Positions 6,443-13,990 of a stretch of DNA of 15,624 bases are shown in pieces (the first letter of the stretch is position 1; every line of letters starts with the position of its first letter). A program made the translations under genes and the position numbers. The stretch comes from an uncultured Collinsella sp. (GTDB taxonomy: Bacteria; Actinomycetota; Coriobacteriia; Coriobacteriales; Coriobacteriaceae): positions 1 through 15,624 of the forward strand of contig UQTW01000040.1 of NCBI GenBank assembly GCA_900544115.1, in the 5' to 3' direction. The notes below the pieces were generated by a model. The model was not told the origin of the DNA. It was given only the letters and a program-made list of their open reading frames with translations, and searched no databases.

Positions 6443-6505
6443 TTGCGGTGGAATAGGGATTGATTGGCGGCTAATAAGCCAAAAACAGTCCCTATTCCAC
6501 CGCAA
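6443..6505 (+). repeat. Long intergenic hairpin, family B copy 1
   Basis: A perfect 17-bp stem (6443-6459 with 6489-6505) begins TTGCGGTGGAATAG and encloses 29 nt with an inner stem TTGGC/GCCAA (6464-6468 with 6478-6482). It lies between the convergent toxin and degV genes, so it may also act as a shared 3' end. The outer sequence recurs at 9739-9807. Confidence 0.85.
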
Positions 6506-6520
6506 GAGGTAAAGGTGCCC

Positions 6521-7381
6521 CTAGTGGATGGGCTGGTAGCGGGGGCAGTAGCTGATGGCGATGGCATCGACGCCTACGTGGGTGGCGATGGTGCAGCCGA
6601 TGGGGCCAGTGCCGGCGTCTACGTAGTCCTGGCCCGCGAGCGCCTCGTTGACAAGTTCCTGCTCCTCGGCGGCGCCGGTCGTGAGCACGCGCACGCTTGA
6701 GCCCGGGTGCTCGTCCAAAAACGCGAGGCAATCTGCCATGGTGTTGGCGACGATGCGCTTGGCGCCGCGGCCCTTTTTGATTGCCTTGATCTCGCCCGAT
6801 TTCCACTCCGGCGAAACGGCCAGGCGAATGTTGAGCATCTGCGTCAGCTGGCCGGCGAGCTTGGGGGCGCGGCCGTTTTTGACCAGGTTCTCGAGCGTGC
6901 GGGGAATCAGCAGCAGGTGGGCTTCGGGCAGCGTCGCGCGGATCTGCGCCTCGGTCTCGTCCAAGCTGCGGCCGTCCTCGCGCATGGCAAGCGCGTACTC
7001 CACCAGCAGGCCCTCGGCGCCCGAGCCGGTGCGCGAATCGATGCAGCGCACGTCGAGCTCGTGGGTCTCGGCGATCAGGCATGCGTTGGAATAGCAGGCG
7101 GACCACTCGCTGCACAGCGAGATAAAGATCGCGCTGTCGTGGCCATCGGCGCGTACGCGGTCAAACAGCGCCTTGAACTCGCCGGCGCTCGGCTGCGAGG
7201 TGTGCGGCAGCTGCTCGGAGCCGGCCATGCGGGCGACGTATTCCTCGGCGGTAATCTGCACCTGGTCGAGCAGGTCCTCGCCCTCGATAATCACATGCAG
7301 CGGAATCACGTAAATGCCGAGCTCTTGGGCACGGGCGGGGGAGATGTCCGACGTGGAGTCGGTTATGATGGCAAAAGACAT
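6521..7381 (-). CDS. DegV family (FakB-type) fatty-acid-binding protein
   Basis: 286 residues starting at MSFAIITDST; AAAGGTG lies about 5 nt upstream. A longer frame to 7438 is Arg-rich and unsupported. DegV/FakB proteins bind one acyl chain and present it to the FakA kinase for incorporation into phospholipid. Visible marks are the TDST(S) N-terminus (7-11), TSQPS (61-65), a Ser-rich stretch LCSEWSACYS (89-98), IPRTLENLVKNGR (159-171), and the C-terminal THVGVD (267-272), where the family usually has HxGPG. The lipid-facing His268 is kept, but the Pro-Gly that follows is Val-Asp. No fakA-like gene is in the window. It is convergent with the toxin gene and divergent from the HAD gene. Confidence 0.92.
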   Translation of the reverse strand: MSFAIITDSTSDISPARAQELGIYVIPLHVIIEGEDLLDQVQITAEEYVARMAGSEQLPHTSQPSAGEFKALFDRVRADGHDSAIFISLCSEWSACYSNACLIAETHELDVRCIDSRTGSGAEGLLVEYALAMREDGRSLDETEAQIRATLPEAHLLLIPRTLENLVKNGRAPKLAGQLTQMLNIRLAVSPEWKSGEIKAIKKGRGAKRIVANTMADCLAFLDEHPGSSVRVLTTGAAEEQELVNEALAGQDYVDAGTGPIGCTIATHVGVDAIAISYCPRYQPIH

Positions 7382-7437
7382 AATTGCACCTTTCGTTGGG
7401 GCGCGGCAGCGCCGCCTTCTGAAAGCAAAGTGCGACA

Positions 7438-7443
7438 AGTATA
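7438..7443 (-). promoter_or_regulatory. Possible -10 box of the degV promoter
   Basis: TATACT read on the minus strand, 57 nt from the degV start codon. The corresponding -35 (CTAGCA, complement of 7461-7466) matches only half of the consensus. Confidence 0.3.
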
Positions 7444-7537
7444 GTGGAGTTGCTCTACATTGCTAGGTTCAATTGTTGAATAGTCAACAGTTTGAAGCGG
7501 TGGTGTGGAAATCATCAACTGGGGAAGAAGGGTGCCG

Positions 7538-8200
7538 ATGGCGGCATTGCAACTTTGCGAGCGGCCGGTCGTGCTGTTCGATTTTGACGGCACGGTGGCC
7601 GATACGGGCCGGGCGGTGATGACCTCGACGCGCAAGACGCTGGCTGCGCGCGGGTTTTCGGAGGCGCAGATGGGTGATCTGCGCCGCATGATCGGGCCGC
7701 CCCTGTGGAAGAGCTTTCACGACTTTTACGGCTTTTCCCGCGAGGAGTCGCTTGTGGTGGCCGATGAGTACCGCGCCTTTTTTGATGAACTGGGACCGGA
7801 GGAGTATCCTGTGTTCAATGGGGTCCCCGAGCTGCTGGATGGGTTGGTCGCCCAAGGCAAACGTATGGCCGTGGCGACGTCGCGCATGGAGGCCAAGTGC
7901 ATCGACATGGTGCGTGAGCTCGGGCTCTCTCAGTTCGAAGCCGTGGTTGGCATGAATCCGCCGCTGGGGCGCGAGACCAAGGCCGATTCGGTCCGCGATG
8001 CCCTGGCGGCGCTCGGCGCGACGGCCGACGATGCCGTGATGATCGGCGATCGCTTTAACGATGTGGAGGGCGCGCACGCAATGGGCGTGCCGTGCATCGG
8101 CATCTATTCGGGCGCGGCGGCGCCGGGCGAGCACGAGGCGGCGGGTGCCGATGCGGTGGTGCACTCGGTGGCCGAGCTTGCTAAACTTTTCGCTATCTAA
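7538..8200 (+). CDS. HAD-superfamily phosphatase (Gph-like)
   Basis: 220 residues starting at MAALQLCERP; GAAGGG (about 7527-7532) lies 5 nt before the ATG. An in-frame GTG at 7505 would add 11 residues but lacks a good RBS. All four HAD motifs are present: FDFDGT with nucleophile D15 and acid D17; AVATS with T114; K148; and MIGDRFNDVEGA with D171/D175. A helical cap lies at about 20-90 (type I), as in phosphoglycolate phosphatase, beta-phosphoglucomutase and pyrophosphatase relatives. The soluble enzyme would hydrolyse a small phosphate ester; which one cannot be told. It stands 54 nt before the M20 peptidase gene and may be cotranscribed with it. Confidence 0.9.
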   Translation: MAALQLCERPVVLFDFDGTVADTGRAVMTSTRKTLAARGFSEAQMGDLRRMIGPPLWKSFHDFYGFSREESLVVADEYRAFFDELGPEEYPVFNGVPELLDGLVAQGKRMAVATSRMEAKCIDMVRELGLSQFEAVVGMNPPLGRETKADSVRDALAALGATADDAVMIGDRFNDVEGAHAMGVPCIGIYSGAAAPGEHEAAGADAVVHSVAELAKLFAI

Positions 8201-8254
8201 TGACGTAATGTGAGGGGCGAGCGCGCTCGCCGCTCATTGGTAAGGAGGTCGTCC

Positions 8255-9691
8255 ATGAATCAGGTGGAGCAGAGCGTTGCCGAATATGTCGACGAGGTCT
8301 GGGAAGATGTCGTCGCCGATATCGAGCAGCTGGTGAGCTATCCGTCTGTGGCCGTTGCTGCCGATGCGGAGCCCGGTGCGCCGTTTGGCCGCCCGGTTCG
8401 TGATGCGCTCGATTGCGCGCTCGGCATTGCGCAAAAGCTCGGCTACCAGACGAGCGATGACGAGGGCTTTGTGGGCATCGCCGATATTCCGGGTCGCGGC
8501 GATAAGCAGCTCGCGACTATCTGCCATGTGGACGTGGTGCCTGCCGGCCCCGGCTGGAATACCGACCCATTTGCGATGGAGCGTCGCGAGGGCTGGCTGC
8601 TCGGCCGCGGCGTGATCGACGACAAGGGCCCGGCGGTGCTGTCGCTCTACGCTGGCGCTTATCTGCTCAAACACGGCATTGTGCCGCGCTATACCTTCCG
8701 CGCGCTGCTGGGCTGCGATGAGGAAGTGGGCATGTCCGACGTTCACCATTATCTGGAGAACCACGCAGACCCCGACTTTCTGTTTACGCCCGATGCCGAG
8801 TTCCCGGTCTGCAATGCCGAGAAGGGCCAGTTTGGGGCGACATTTGTGAGCTCCAAGATCGACGGCGGGCGCATTGTGTCCTGGAGCGGTGCCGAGGCGA
8901 GCAACGCCATTCCGTCGCAGTCTATCTGCGAGCTTGCGATTGACGCCGATGAGCTGCCGGCACCGGTCGAGAACGCCGACCGCCTGGAGATCACAGCACT
9001 CGACAACGGACATGCCCAGATTTTCGCCCACGGCATTGGCGGTCATGCCTCGATGCCCGAGGGAACGATCAATGCCGTCGGCCTCATCGTGGCGTATCTG
9101 CGCGAGGCCGAGGATGCGTTTGGCGCCCGTGACGAGCGCCTGTTGACGCCTGCGGAGCACGAGTTTGTCAAGTTTTTGGCTTTTGTGCATGCGGACGCCT
9201 ATGGCCGCGGCTTGGGCATCGATGCGACGAGCCCCGCGTTTGGCCCGCTCACCAGCAATCCCGGCGTCATCCGTGTGGTGGATGGCCACATCGAGCAGGT
9301 CATCGACGTGCGCTTCCCCGACAGCACGAGTGCCGATACCATCCGCGAGCAGCTCGATCCGCTCGTGGGCCGTTTTGGCGTGACGTGCCGTGTGGGTCGT
9401 GCGAAGGTGCCGTTCTCGGTCTCTGCCGACGATCCGGCCGTGAAGGCGCTTATTGATACCTATAACGAGTTTACGGGCAAGCATGCTGAGCCCTTTGCCA
9501 TGGGCGGCGGCACGTACGCACGCAACTTTGCCCGCGCCGTCTCGTTTGGCCCCGAGGAGACCGGCCTGGAGCTGCCCGCATGGGGCGGCCAGATGCACGG
9601 CCCCAATGAGTGCGCCAACGAGGAACAGCTCAAGCAGGCGCTCAAGATCTACATCGTGGCAATCTTACGTTTGAACGAGCTTGAGCTTTAA
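8255..9691 (+). CDS. M20-family metallodipeptidase (PepV/Sapep type)
   Basis: 478 residues. The start is set by AAGGAGG (8242-8248) 6 nt upstream; an upstream in-frame extension to 8210 is rejected. Metal ligands and catalytic residues follow the PepV pattern: CHVDVVP with H91 and D93; GRGVIDDKGP with D122; DEEVG with general base E156 and ligand E157; TPDAEFP with D180; and GGQMHGPNE with H448. The lid domain lies in the middle, with GIGGHASMPEGTINA (260-274) supplying a second conserved His. Family members are cytosolic Zn- or Mn-dependent dipeptidases cleaving dipeptides taken up by the cell. No peptide transporter is adjacent. Confidence 0.94.
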   Translation: MNQVEQSVAEYVDEVWEDVVADIEQLVSYPSVAVAADAEPGAPFGRPVRDALDCALGIAQKLGYQTSDDEGFVGIADIPGRGDKQLATICHVDVVPAGPGWNTDPFAMERREGWLLGRGVIDDKGPAVLSLYAGAYLLKHGIVPRYTFRALLGCDEEVGMSDVHHYLENHADPDFLFTPDAEFPVCNAEKGQFGATFVSSKIDGGRIVSWSGAEASNAIPSQSICELAIDADELPAPVENADRLEITALDNGHAQIFAHGIGGHASMPEGTINAVGLIVAYLREAEDAFGARDERLLTPAEHEFVKFLAFVHADAYGRGLGIDATSPAFGPLTSNPGVIRVVDGHIEQVIDVRFPDSTSADTIREQLDPLVGRFGVTCRVGRAKVPFSVSADDPAVKALIDTYNEFTGKHAEPFAMGGGTYARNFARAVSFGPEETGLELPAWGGQMHGPNECANEEQLKQALKIYIVAILRLNELEL

Positions 9692-9738
9692 GGCTGCGGC
9701 GTTTTAACAACTTAGCACCCCTTTCGTCCGGGCTTTTT

Positions 9739-9807
9739 AAGTTGCGGTGGAATAGTTCCTAGAATGGGCCATTTGATGGCCAAGCAGGAACTATTTCACC
9801 GCAACTT
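9739..9807 (+). repeat. Long intergenic hairpin, family B copy 2
   Basis: A 22-bp stem (9739-9760 with 9786-9807) has a single irregularity, G9750-T9796, which is a wobble on the plus strand. The inner stem is GGCCA/TGGCC (9767-9771 with 9777-9781). The outer arm AAGTTGCGGTGGAATAG matches copy 1 at 6440-6456. It starts 47 nt after the M20 peptidase stop. The TTTGTTTTTATT that follows (from 9806) could let it also work as a terminator. Confidence 0.85.
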
Positions 9808-9848
9808 TGTTTTTATTGGTGTAAAAGGCGGGTCATGCTTGGTGGCGG

Positions 9849-9870
9849 GTTTGTTATTCGTTTGTAAAGC
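9849..9870 (+). promoter_or_regulatory. Candidate Pho-type operator upstream of pstS
   Basis: Two units beginning GTTTGT (9849 and 9860) are repeated at an exact 11-bp distance, the spacing of PhoB/PhoP direct repeats. A TATCAG -10-like hexamer lies at 9895-9900, farther away than in E. coli pho promoters. The rest of the 319-bp gap 9692-10010 contains family B copy 2 and two small GC-rich hairpins (9927-9939 and 9969-9985) in the pstS leader. Confidence 0.3.
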
Positions 9871-10010
9871 CGAGCCGCGCTTGCGGTAAGGGTCTATCAG
9901 ATGCCCGTAAAAAACCGCAGTTGGCGCGGGCGCTGCCCGGTCGGGGCCGTATCTTTCCAAACAGCAAAGCGGGCAGGGTGCCCGCGAGTCGCATGTATGA
10001 AAGGAAGATC

Positions 10011-10946
10011 ATGCTCGATCAGGCTTATTCTCGTCGTCAGTTCCTCGGCCTCGCTGGTGGTCTTGCCAGCATCGTCGGTCTCGGTCTCGTTGGTTGCGGC
10101 GGCTCCAACGCCGCCAACACCGCTGCTGAGGGCAGCGCCGCTGCTGCCGAGTCCGTCTCGGGCGAGGTGACCTACGACGGCGCTTCCTCGTTCCAGGCTC
10201 TCGTCGAGACTGCTGCCGAGAAGTTCATGGATGCCAACCCGGACGTCTCCGTCTCTGGCTCGGGTAACGGTTCGGGCAAGGGCCTGACCGCTGTCGCCGC
10301 CGGCACCGTCACTATCGGTAACTCCGACGTCTTCGCCGAGACCAAGCTCGAGGCCGACCAGGTCAAGAACCTCGTCGACCACGAGGTCGCCGTCGTGGGC
10401 ATGGGCCCCGTCGTCTCCAAGAACGTCAAGGTCGACGACCTGTCCCTCGAGCAGCTCAAGGGTATCTTCTCCGGCCAGATCACCAACTGGAAGGAGGTCG
10501 GCGGCGACGACGCCAAGATCGTCGTTCTCAACCGCAAGGCCGGCTCCGGCACCCGCGCCACCTTCGAGGCCGCCGTCTTTGGCGACGAGGCCGTCGACTT
10601 TAAGGGCGACGCCGAGCTCGACAAGTCCGGCGATGTCCAGACTCAGATGGGCAGCACCGACAATGCCATCTCCTACCTCGACTTCTCGCACTTCGATGAC
10701 TCCAAGTTCAACGCCATCATGGTCGAGGGCGTCGAGCCCAAGAGCACAAACGTCACCGACGACTCCTTCAAGATCTGGGCGACCGAGCACATGTACTGTG
10801 CTAAGGACGCCGACGAGGCCACCAAGGCCTTCCTGGAGTTCATGCTTTCCGACGACGTCCAGGGCAAGCTCGTCGAGGAGCAGGGCTTTATTCCCGTTTC
10901 TGCCATGAAGGTCGTCAAGGACGCCAGTGGCAAGGTCTCCGCTAAA
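10011..10946 (+). CDS. pstS: Phosphate ABC transporter substrate-binding lipoprotein PstS
   Basis: 312 residues from MLDQAYSRRQ (stop codon at 10947-10949); AAGGA (10001-10005) is 5 nt upstream. In-frame ATG 9993 is a weaker alternative. The signal sequence combines a twin-arginine motif SRRQFLG (7-13) with a lipobox LVGC (Cys29), predicting a Tat-exported, lipid-anchored binding protein; a Ser/Ala-rich linker follows (30-50). Phosphate-binding loops are recognisable: GASS (57-60), GSGKG (87-91), NSD (104-106) and RKAGSGTR (175-182). It captures phosphate outside the membrane and delivers it to PstCA. First gene of pstSCAB, 25 nt before pstC. Confidence 0.95.
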
Positions 10947-10974
10947 TAAGTAATCGCCCCCGGAAAGGTTTGCA

Positions 10975-11883
10975 ATGGCAAAACAGCTGCCAAAGCGCGA
11001 GCTTGAGAACGTGGGCCTGGGCGTCACGGGTGCGTGCGTAGCGCTCGTGACGCTTGTCGTTGCCGCGCTCATCTTTATGGTCGCCCAAAAGGGCCTCTCG
11101 GCTTTTTTCAAGGACGGCGTCTCGATCGTCGAGTTTTTTACCGGTACCAAGTGGGACCTGGCCAACACGGCCGAAAACGGCCTGCCCTACACTGGCGCCC
11201 TTCCCCTGATCGTCACCTCGTTTGCGGTCATGGTGCTCTCCACGCTCATCGCACTGCCCATCGCCATCGGCTCTGCCATCTTTGCGGTCGAGATTCAGCC
11301 TAAGTTTGGCTCCAAGGTTTTTCAGCCGCTCATTGAGCTTTTGACCGGTATTCCCTCGGTCGTCTTTGGCCTGATCGGTTTTCACGTGGTCGTCGGCCTT
11401 ATGAAGAGCGTTTTCCACGTGAGCACAGGCCTGGGCATCTTGCCCGGCGCCATCGTGCTGGCCGTCATGATTCTGCCGACGATGACCACGCTTTCGGTCG
11501 ATGGCCTGCGCGCCGTGCCCGATAGCTACCGCCAGGGTTCGCTCGCGCTGGGCTACACCCGCTGGCAGACCATCTGGCACGTGGTGCTCAAGTCCGCCAT
11601 GCCGTCGCTCATGACCGCAGTCATCCTTGGCATGACCCGCGCCTTTGGCGAGACGCTCGCCGTGCGCATGGTCATTGGCGGCATCGAGGCCATGCCGACG
11701 TCGCTGCTGTCGCCGGCGTCTACCATCACCACCACGCTCACCACGTCCATGGCGGTCTATGCCGAGGGCTCGGCCCAGGACGACGTCCTGTGGGCGCTCG
11801 GCCTGCTGCTGATGGGCATGAGCCTCATCTTTATCCTGATCATCCATCTCATTGGCCGCAAGGGGGCGAAGGCTCGTGGCTAG
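10975..11883 (+). CDS. pstC: Phosphate ABC transporter permease PstC
   Basis: 302 residues; GGAAAGG (10961-10967) is 7 nt upstream of the ATG. TM1 lies at about 14-37, followed by an extracytoplasmic loop and then the five-helix permease core from about 75. The cytoplasmic EAA-type coupling loop is at about 183-210 (YRQGSLALGYTRWQ, then SAMP) and contacts PstB. TRAFGETLA (221-229) contains the charged residues known to matter for transport in E. coli PstC. The family name also fits the gene order, with pstC before pstA. It ends in a Lys/Arg-rich cytoplasmic tail and overlaps the pstA start by 8 nt. Confidence 0.95.
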   Translation: MAKQLPKRELENVGLGVTGACVALVTLVVAALIFMVAQKGLSAFFKDGVSIVEFFTGTKWDLANTAENGLPYTGALPLIVTSFAVMVLSTLIALPIAIGSAIFAVEIQPKFGSKVFQPLIELLTGIPSVVFGLIGFHVVVGLMKSVFHVSTGLGILPGAIVLAVMILPTMTTLSVDGLRAVPDSYRQGSLALGYTRWQTIWHVVLKSAMPSLMTAVILGMTRAFGETLAVRMVIGGIEAMPTSLLSPASTITTTLTTSMAVYAEGSAQDDVLWALGLLLMGMSLIFILIIHLIGRKGAKARG

Positions 11884-12802
11884 CACGCGCATCCATATCG
11901 ACGAGGCGAGACTCGGGCGTGTCCAAAGGCAAGACCGTATCGCCACGGGCGTGCTGACGGCGATTGTCGCCATCGTCATGCTTATCGTCGTCTCCATGGT
12001 GGCCTACATCCTGTTCGAGGGTATCTCGACGCTGTTCCAGCCGGGCTTTCTCACGCAGCCCGCACGCGCCAACGGAACGCAGGGCGGCGTGCTCTACCAG
12101 CTGTTCGACTCGTTCTATCTGCTGCTGATTACCCTGATCATCTCGGTGCCCATCAGCCTGGGCGGCGCGGTCTTTTTGGTTGAGTACGCGCCGAACGGCC
12201 CTATCCGCGACATCGCCTCCACCGCTATCGAGACCTTGTCCTCGTTGCCTTCCATCGTCGTCGGCATGTTCGGCTTTCTGGTGTTCTCGGTGCAGCTGGG
12301 CTGGAAGTACTCCATCATCTCCGGCGCCGTCGCGCTCACCATGTTCAACATCCCCATCCTGGTGCGCGTGATTCAGCAGGCGCTCGAGGACGTGCCGCAG
12401 GCCCAGCGCGATGCGTGCCTGGCCATGGGCCTCACTCGCTGGGAGGCCACACTGCACATCCTGATTTCCGAGGCCATGCCCGCCATCGTGACCGGCATCG
12501 TGCTTTCGGCCGGCCGCGTGTTTGGCGAGGCCGCGGCGCTGCTCTTTACCTCGGGCATGAGCTCGCCGGTTCGTCTGAACTTCTTGAGCTTTAACCTGTC
12601 GAGCCCCACCTGCGCCTGGAACGTGTTCCGTCCCGGTGAGTCGCTCGCCGTGCACATCTACAAGATCTATGGCGAGGGCAGCCCCGAGGCCCAGCAGATC
12701 GTCTGGGGCACCGCGGCACTGCTGATGATTTGCGTGCTGCTGTTTAACGTAGTCGCCCGTATCGTGGGCAAGCAACTGGCAAGGAAGATGACGGCCGAAT
12801 GA
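11876..12802 (+). CDS. pstA: Phosphate ABC transporter permease PstA
   Basis: 308 residues if read from GTG 11876, which overlaps the pstC stop and has AGGGGG (11861-11866) 9 nt upstream. A TTG at 11852 is in frame but lies deep in pstC. TM1 is at about 25-48 and the permease core runs from about 78. The EAA-type loop QAQRDACLAMGLTRWE (175-190) is followed by ISEAMP (197-202), and GRVFGEAAAL (213-222) is the counterpart of the PstC RAFGET region. It pairs with PstC to form the inner-membrane channel. Its stop overlaps the pstB start (ATGA), indicating translational coupling. Confidence 0.93.
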   Translation: MASTRIHIDEARLGRVQRQDRIATGVLTAIVAIVMLIVVSMVAYILFEGISTLFQPGFLTQPARANGTQGGVLYQLFDSFYLLLITLIISVPISLGGAVFLVEYAPNGPIRDIASTAIETLSSLPSIVVGMFGFLVFSVQLGWKYSIISGAVALTMFNIPILVRVIQQALEDVPQAQRDACLAMGLTRWEATLHILISEAMPAIVTGIVLSAGRVFGEAAALLFTSGMSSPVRLNFLSFNLSSPTCAWNVFRPGESLAVHIYKIYGEGSPEAQQIVWGTAALLMICVLLFNVVARIVGKQLARKMTAE

Positions 12803-13671
12803 GCGATATGAATGCAACGCGCGCAACCGAGGCGGCCACGTCCGACACCCAGGACTTTCTGTCGAGCGTGGGGGAGAGCGAGAGGCGCGTGCGCGTGAGC
12901 GGCAAGGCCGTGAGCGACGAGGTCGTGGTCTCCACCAAGGACGTCAACGTGTACTATGGCGACCACCATGCGCTGCACAATACGTCGCTCGATTTTCACA
13001 AGGGCGAGATCACGGCGCTCATCGGGCCTTCGGGCTGCGGCAAGTCGACCTTCTTGCGCAGCCTCAACCTCATGAATCGCGAGATTCGCGGCTGTCGCGT
13101 GGAGGGCGAGATCAACTACCGCGGCCGCAACGTGAACACCAAGACCGAGAACACCTACGAGCTGCGCCGTTCCATTGGCATGGTGTTCCAGCAGCCAAAC
13201 CCGTTCCGCAAGTCCATTCGCGACAACATCACGTTTGCGCCCAAGCGCCACGGCATCACCGACCGCGACGAGCTCGACCGCATGGTCGAGGAGAGCTTGC
13301 GCGGTGCGGCGCTGTGGGACGAGGTCAAGGACAAGCTGGACAAGAGCGCCTACGCGCTTTCGGGCGGCCAGCAGCAGCGTTTGTGCATCGCGCGCACGCT
13401 GGCGCTCAACCCCGACGTGATCCTGTTTGACGAGCCCTGCTCGGCGCTCGACCCCATCTCGACGCTGGCGATCGAGGACCTTATGTCGTCGATTGTGGCC
13501 GAGCGCGCCATCGTCATCGTGACGCACAACATGGAGCAGGCGTCGCGCGTGTCCAACCGCACGGCGTTCTTCTACATGGGCGATATGGTCGAGTACGACG
13601 AGACCGACGAGATTTTCCAACGGCCCAAGGATAAGCGGCTGAATGATTACCTCACCGGCATGTTCTCCTAG
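12799..13671 (+). CDS. pstB: Phosphate ABC transporter ATPase PstB
   Basis: 290 residues. Walker A GPSGCGKST (76-84), Q-loop FQQPNPF (130-136, the PstB-typical form), signature LSGGQQQR (187-194), Walker B VILFDEP (207-213) and switch His243 (VTHNM) are all intact, so the ATPase should be functional. The first 40 or so residues (Ser/Glu/Arg-rich) precede the point where most PstB proteins begin (VSTKDVNVYYG, 44-54). The extension may be real, because the ATG overlaps the pstA TGA, or translation may begin at a later GTG or ATG. It is the last gene of the operon; phoU, often next in other bacteria, is absent here. Confidence 0.95.
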   Translation: MSDMNATRATEAATSDTQDFLSSVGESERRVRVSGKAVSDEVVVSTKDVNVYYGDHHALHNTSLDFHKGEITALIGPSGCGKSTFLRSLNLMNREIRGCRVEGEINYRGRNVNTKTENTYELRRSIGMVFQQPNPFRKSIRDNITFAPKRHGITDRDELDRMVEESLRGAALWDEVKDKLDKSAYALSGGQQQRLCIARTLALNPDVILFDEPCSALDPISTLAIEDLMSSIVAERAIVIVTHNMEQASRVSNRTAFFYMGDMVEYDETDEIFQRPKDKRLNDYLTGMFS

Positions 13672-13689
13672 TCCGGGACATGCTTGAGG

Positions 13690-13764
13690 CCCGCGGCGGC
13701 CACGGTTGCCGCGGGGCTGATTGGAGAGGCGGGTCATCTCTTGCGGGAGATGGCCCGCCTTTTT
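13690..13764 (+). terminator. Terminator of the pst operon (tandem hairpins)
   Basis: The first hairpin is CCCGCGGC/GCCGCGGG (13690-13697 with 13708-13715). The second is a 13-bp stem (13728-13740 with 13747-13759, one T-G pair) directly followed by TTTTT (13760-13764). The second is a textbook intrinsic terminator. Confidence 0.9.
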
Positions 13765-13781
13765 GCTCTGCGACCGAAACG

Positions 13782-13816
13782 ACCACCGCAAAGGCGACAG
13801 GCGCCTTCGTGGTGGT
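13782..13816 (+). other. Hairpin in the leader of the broken ABC-F gene
   Basis: ACCACCGCAAAGGCG (13782-13796) can pair with GCCTTCGTGGTGGT (13803-13816) with small internal irregularities. It lies 60 nt before the ABC-F start. No U-tract follows, so an attenuator role is only a possibility. A TATCAT -10-like hexamer follows at 13836-13841. Confidence 0.4.
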
Positions 13817-13876
13817 TTGGGGTGGGGCTCGCTGCTATCATGGACAACGTTGAATTTCTACGAAGGAGCAGGGCAT

Positions 13877-13990
13877 ATGGCGATTCTTTTGGGATGCGAT
13901 TCCGTCAGCCTAGAGTTTCCCACCAAGCATATTTTCGATAGCGTGACGCTCGGCGTGGGCGAGGGCGACCGCATTGGTATTGTCGGTCGC
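13877..13990 (+). pseudogene. 5' fragment of an ABC-F ATPase gene
   Basis: The ATG has a strong AAGGAG (13863-13868) 8 nt upstream. The first 38 codons encode the start of an ABC-F (Uup/EttA-like) protein: a typical beta-strand opening (LLGCDSVSLEFPTKHIFDSV) leading to GDRIGIVGR. The next residues should be the Walker A motif (NGxGKST). Instead the frame continues into RNLSFDDV and stops at 14092 without any ABC feature, giving at most a 71-residue product with no ATPase site. ABC-F proteins normally have about 500-650 residues and act on ribosomes. The break coincides with the end of sequence belonging to the opposite-strand surface protein. Confidence 0.8.

Noticed and set aside
8234..9598. 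A 454-codon minus-strand frame opposite the M20 peptidase
   Set aside because: The plus frame carries every catalytic residue of M20 dipeptidases; the antisense frame has no recognisable motif.
10950..10974. A separate terminator or promoter between pstS and pstC
   Set aside because: The 25-nt gap contains only the pstC RBS; no hairpin or promoter hexamers are seen.
9897..12826. Long minus-strand frames opposite pstS, pstC and pstA
   Set aside because: They cross the boundaries of clear pst genes and consist of His/Asp/Gln-rich antisense sequence.
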